A stretch of DNA of 7,364 bases from Caryophanales bacterium UBA6768. GTDB taxonomy: Bacteria; Bacillota; Bacilli; Bacillales_D; Amphibacillaceae. The translations under genes and the position numbers were made by a program. Where the stretch lies: assembly GCA_002453315.1 (NCBI GenBank), contig DKGO01000032.1, positions 1 to 7,364 on the forward strand, in the 5' to 3' direction. Positions 5,762 through 7,364 of the stretch are shown here, one piece after another (positions within the stretch are counted from its first letter, which is position 1; every line of letters begins with the position of its first letter). The notes below the pieces were generated by a model. It saw only the letters and a program-made list of their open reading frames with translations. It was not told the DNA's origin and did no database searches.

Positions 5762-6811
5762 GTGAAACGTAGTTTAGAACAAAGGCTGCAAGAAGGAACC
5801 GTCATTGCAGGTGAAGGGTATTTATTTGAATTAGAAAGAAGAGGCTATTTACAAGCTGGCTCATTTGTCCCTGAAGTGGCCTTAGACAATCCCCAAGCAC
5901 TTAAACAAGCCTATCGCGATTTTATGAATGCTGGTTCTGATGTAATTGTGGCATTTACTTACAATGCACATCGGGAAAAAATGCGCATCATCGGAAAAGA
6001 ACATTTGCTGGAGCCATTAAATCGAAATGCTATTCGTTTGGCTAAGGAAGTGGCAAAAGAACACCCTGTAGAAGAGGCCCTAGTCGCCGGAAATATTTCC
6101 AATACGAATTTGTTTAATCCCGAAGATGAGTCATCAAAAACAACAGTAAGAAGCATGTTCCGGGAAATGGTCCAGTGGTGTAAAGAAGAAGGTGTCGATT
6201 ACGTCAATGGGGAAACTTTCTATTATTACGAAGAGGCACTCATTGCTTTAGAAGAAATTACTAATCAAGGACTCCCCTCTGTCATTACATTTGGCCTCAT
6301 GGGTGAAAATATATTAAGAGATGGCTATACGGTTGAAGAAGCTTGTAAACTGTTATCCGAAAAAGGAGCATTAGTCGTGGGAATGAATTGTTTCCGGGGC
6401 CCTGAAACAATCCAACCATTTCTTAAAAAAATCCGTGACAATGTAGAAGGGTATACAGGGGCCTTACCAATCCCATATCGAACAACAGAAGAAAATCCAA
6501 CCTTTTTCAATTTACCGGATGAAGGGTGTAGTTGTCATTTGCCATTAGAAACAACATTTCCGACAGCTTTAGACCCCTTATATCATAACCGATATGAATT
6601 AGCAGAGTGGGCGAAAGAAGCGAAAGATATTGGCATTAATTATATAGGATTATGTTGTGGGGCATCCCCGGCAATGTTAAGAGCCGTAGCAGAGGCAGTG
6701 GGTATTGAAACGGTTAATTCCAAGTATTCACCAGATATGGAAAAACACTTTTTATTCGGTACTGACAAGACTTTACAAAAACATAATTTAGATTATCGCC
6801 ATAAAGCCTAA
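5762..6811 (+). CDS. Homocysteine S-methyltransferase, betaine-homocysteine methyltransferase-like
   Basis: The product (349 residues) should transfer a methyl group to homocysteine to make methionine in the cytoplasm. It is a single homocysteine-methyltransferase barrel. Zinc ligands are Cys210 (GMNC), Cys298 and Cys299 (GLCCG), matching Cys217, Cys299 and Cys300 of human BHMT. Its N-terminal third follows BHMT closely (FELERRGYLQAG, then PEVALDNPQALKQAYRDF, then NAGSDVIVAFTYNA). Glu151 in NGETFYYYEEA fits the BHMT active-site glutamate. Differences are GEGY (17-20) in place of GDGG, a shorter C-terminus than the ~400-residue animal enzymes, and an extra Cys256/Cys258 pair. No methylenetetrahydrofolate reductase domain follows, unlike YitJ. 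The methyl donor may be betaine, but S-methylmethionine or another donor is possible. GTG at 5762 is chosen because AAAGGAGG lies 7 bases upstream. The open frame extends back to a TTG at 5651, but that lies inside the riboswitch. It leads an S-box operon with metI 63 bases downstream. Confidence 0.9.
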   Translation: MKRSLEQRLQEGTVIAGEGYLFELERRGYLQAGSFVPEVALDNPQALKQAYRDFMNAGSDVIVAFTYNAHREKMRIIGKEHLLEPLNRNAIRLAKEVAKEHPVEEALVAGNISNTNLFNPEDESSKTTVRSMFREMVQWCKEEGVDYVNGETFYYYEEALIALEEITNQGLPSVITFGLMGENILRDGYTVEEACKLLSEKGALVVGMNCFRGPETIQPFLKKIRDNVEGYTGALPIPYRTTEENPTFFNLPDEGCSCHLPLETTFPTALDPLYHNRYELAEWAKEAKDIGINYIGLCCGASPAMLRAVAEAVGIETVNSKYSPDMEKHFLFGTDKTLQKHNLDYRHKA

Positions 6812-6874
6812 CTAACATTCAATTCAAAAATAAGCAATGATGGATGAAAATTTTTAATAATAAAGGAGTTGAAA

Positions 6875-7364
6875 ATGACTACTCAGTCTATACGAACTAA
6901 ATTAGTCCAATTAGGAAATAAATCTGATGATGTGACAGGGGCTGTCAATCCACCTGTCTATTTTTCAACAGCTTATATTCATCAAGGCCTGGGAGAGTCA
7001 ACTGGCTACGATTATATTAGAACTAAAAATCCAACGAGGACCATACTTGAGGAAGGAATAGCACAATTAGAATTAGGAGATATGGGGTTTGCTTGTAGTT
7101 CCGGTATGGCTGCAATTCAATTAGTCCTTTCACTTTTTCAACCTAGCGATGAAATTATTTTACAAGAAGATATTTATGGTGGGACATATCGATTACTAGA
7201 ACATTTTACAAGAACATATGACATTAAAGCATTATATACAGACTTCCATGAACCTAATAAATTAACTACACTCATTACGGAAAACACAAAGGCAATTTTT
7301 ATTGAAACACCGACAAATCCATTAATGCAAGAAATTGATATTCAAGAGGTAGCAAGAGTTGCTA
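6875..7364 (+). CDS. metI: MetI: cystathionine gamma-synthase / O-acetylhomoserine thiolyase (5' part)
   Basis: The first 163 codons are present and the gene runs off the window end. The full family length is about 370-390. The enzyme is PLP-dependent and joins an activated homoserine with cysteine to give cystathionine, or with sulfide to give homocysteine. Visible family motifs are STGYDYIRTKNPTR (42-55, with Tyr47 and Arg49 contacting the neighbouring subunit's PLP phosphate), SSGMAAIQL (75-83), EDIYGGTYRLLEHF (98-111, Tyr101 stacking on PLP) and IETPTNPLMQEIDIQEVAR. The PLP lysine lies beyond the window. Resemblance to Bacillus subtilis MetI is strong throughout. The start is fixed by AAAGGAG 6 bases before the ATG. 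No terminator separates it from the methyltransferase gene, so both should share the SAM-controlled transcript. In Bacillus metC commonly follows metI, but that part is not visible here. Confidence 0.92.
   Translation, partial: MTTQSIRTKLVQLGNKSDDVTGAVNPPVYFSTAYIHQGLGESTGYDYIRTKNPTRTILEEGIAQLELGDMGFACSSGMAAIQLVLSLFQPSDEIILQEDIYGGTYRLLEHFTRTYDIKALYTDFHEPNKLTTLITENTKAIFIETPTNPLMQEIDIQEVARVA

Noticed and set aside
5959..6156. Minus-strand 65-codon frame inside the methyltransferase gene
   Set aside because: It is a shadow of a conserved coding region with no start signal. The similar minus-strand frame at 6325-6510 is rejected for the same reason.

Overview
The window comes from a low-GC Gram-positive bacterium, most likely a member of the Bacillaceae. 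The evidence is AT-rich codon use, strong AGGAGG-type ribosome binding sites, TTGACA/TATAAT promoters, two Firmicute-style transcription-terminating riboswitches (M-box and S-box), and close resemblance of the encoded proteins to Bacillus MgtE, MetI and lmo0937-type proteins. No genus can be assigned from the sequence alone.

Layout, left to right. Positions 1-105 hold two tandem copies of a 52-base, GC-richer repeat that is cut by the window edge. A terminator (191-235) then closes the minus-strand magnesium transporter gene mgtE (257-1606). Upstream of mgtE the minus strand carries a complete Mg2+ control unit: promoter (1925-1952), M-box aptamer (about 1732-1892) and intrinsic terminator (1683-1712). 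Further upstream on the same strand is a 48-residue membrane protein gene of the lmo0937/DUF5670 type (2026-2172). A divergent intergenic region of about 225 bases (2173-2398) follows, with a candidate promoter in each direction and a TAATCA palindrome.

The plus strand then encodes a 1031-residue membrane sensor kinase (2399-5494). It has an outside jelly-roll-like domain, a 7TM block, a HisKA/HATPase kinase, a receiver domain and a second, LytS-type kinase with its own ATPase domain. Its Shine-Dalgarno sequence is 29 bases from the ATG, and a perfect 20-base hairpin fills most of that gap.

Seven bases after the kinase stop codon a strong promoter starts a SAM-riboswitch (S-box) methionine operon: aptamer 5561-5662, terminator 5675-5708, a betaine-homocysteine methyltransferase-like gene (GTG start at 5762, not the far upstream TTG), and the first 163 codons of metI, which runs off the window. 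MetI feeds the route to homocysteine and the methyltransferase converts homocysteine to methionine, so the two enzymes fit one SAM-repressed pathway. The kinase has no visible partner response regulator in the window and no terminator of its own before the S-box promoter.
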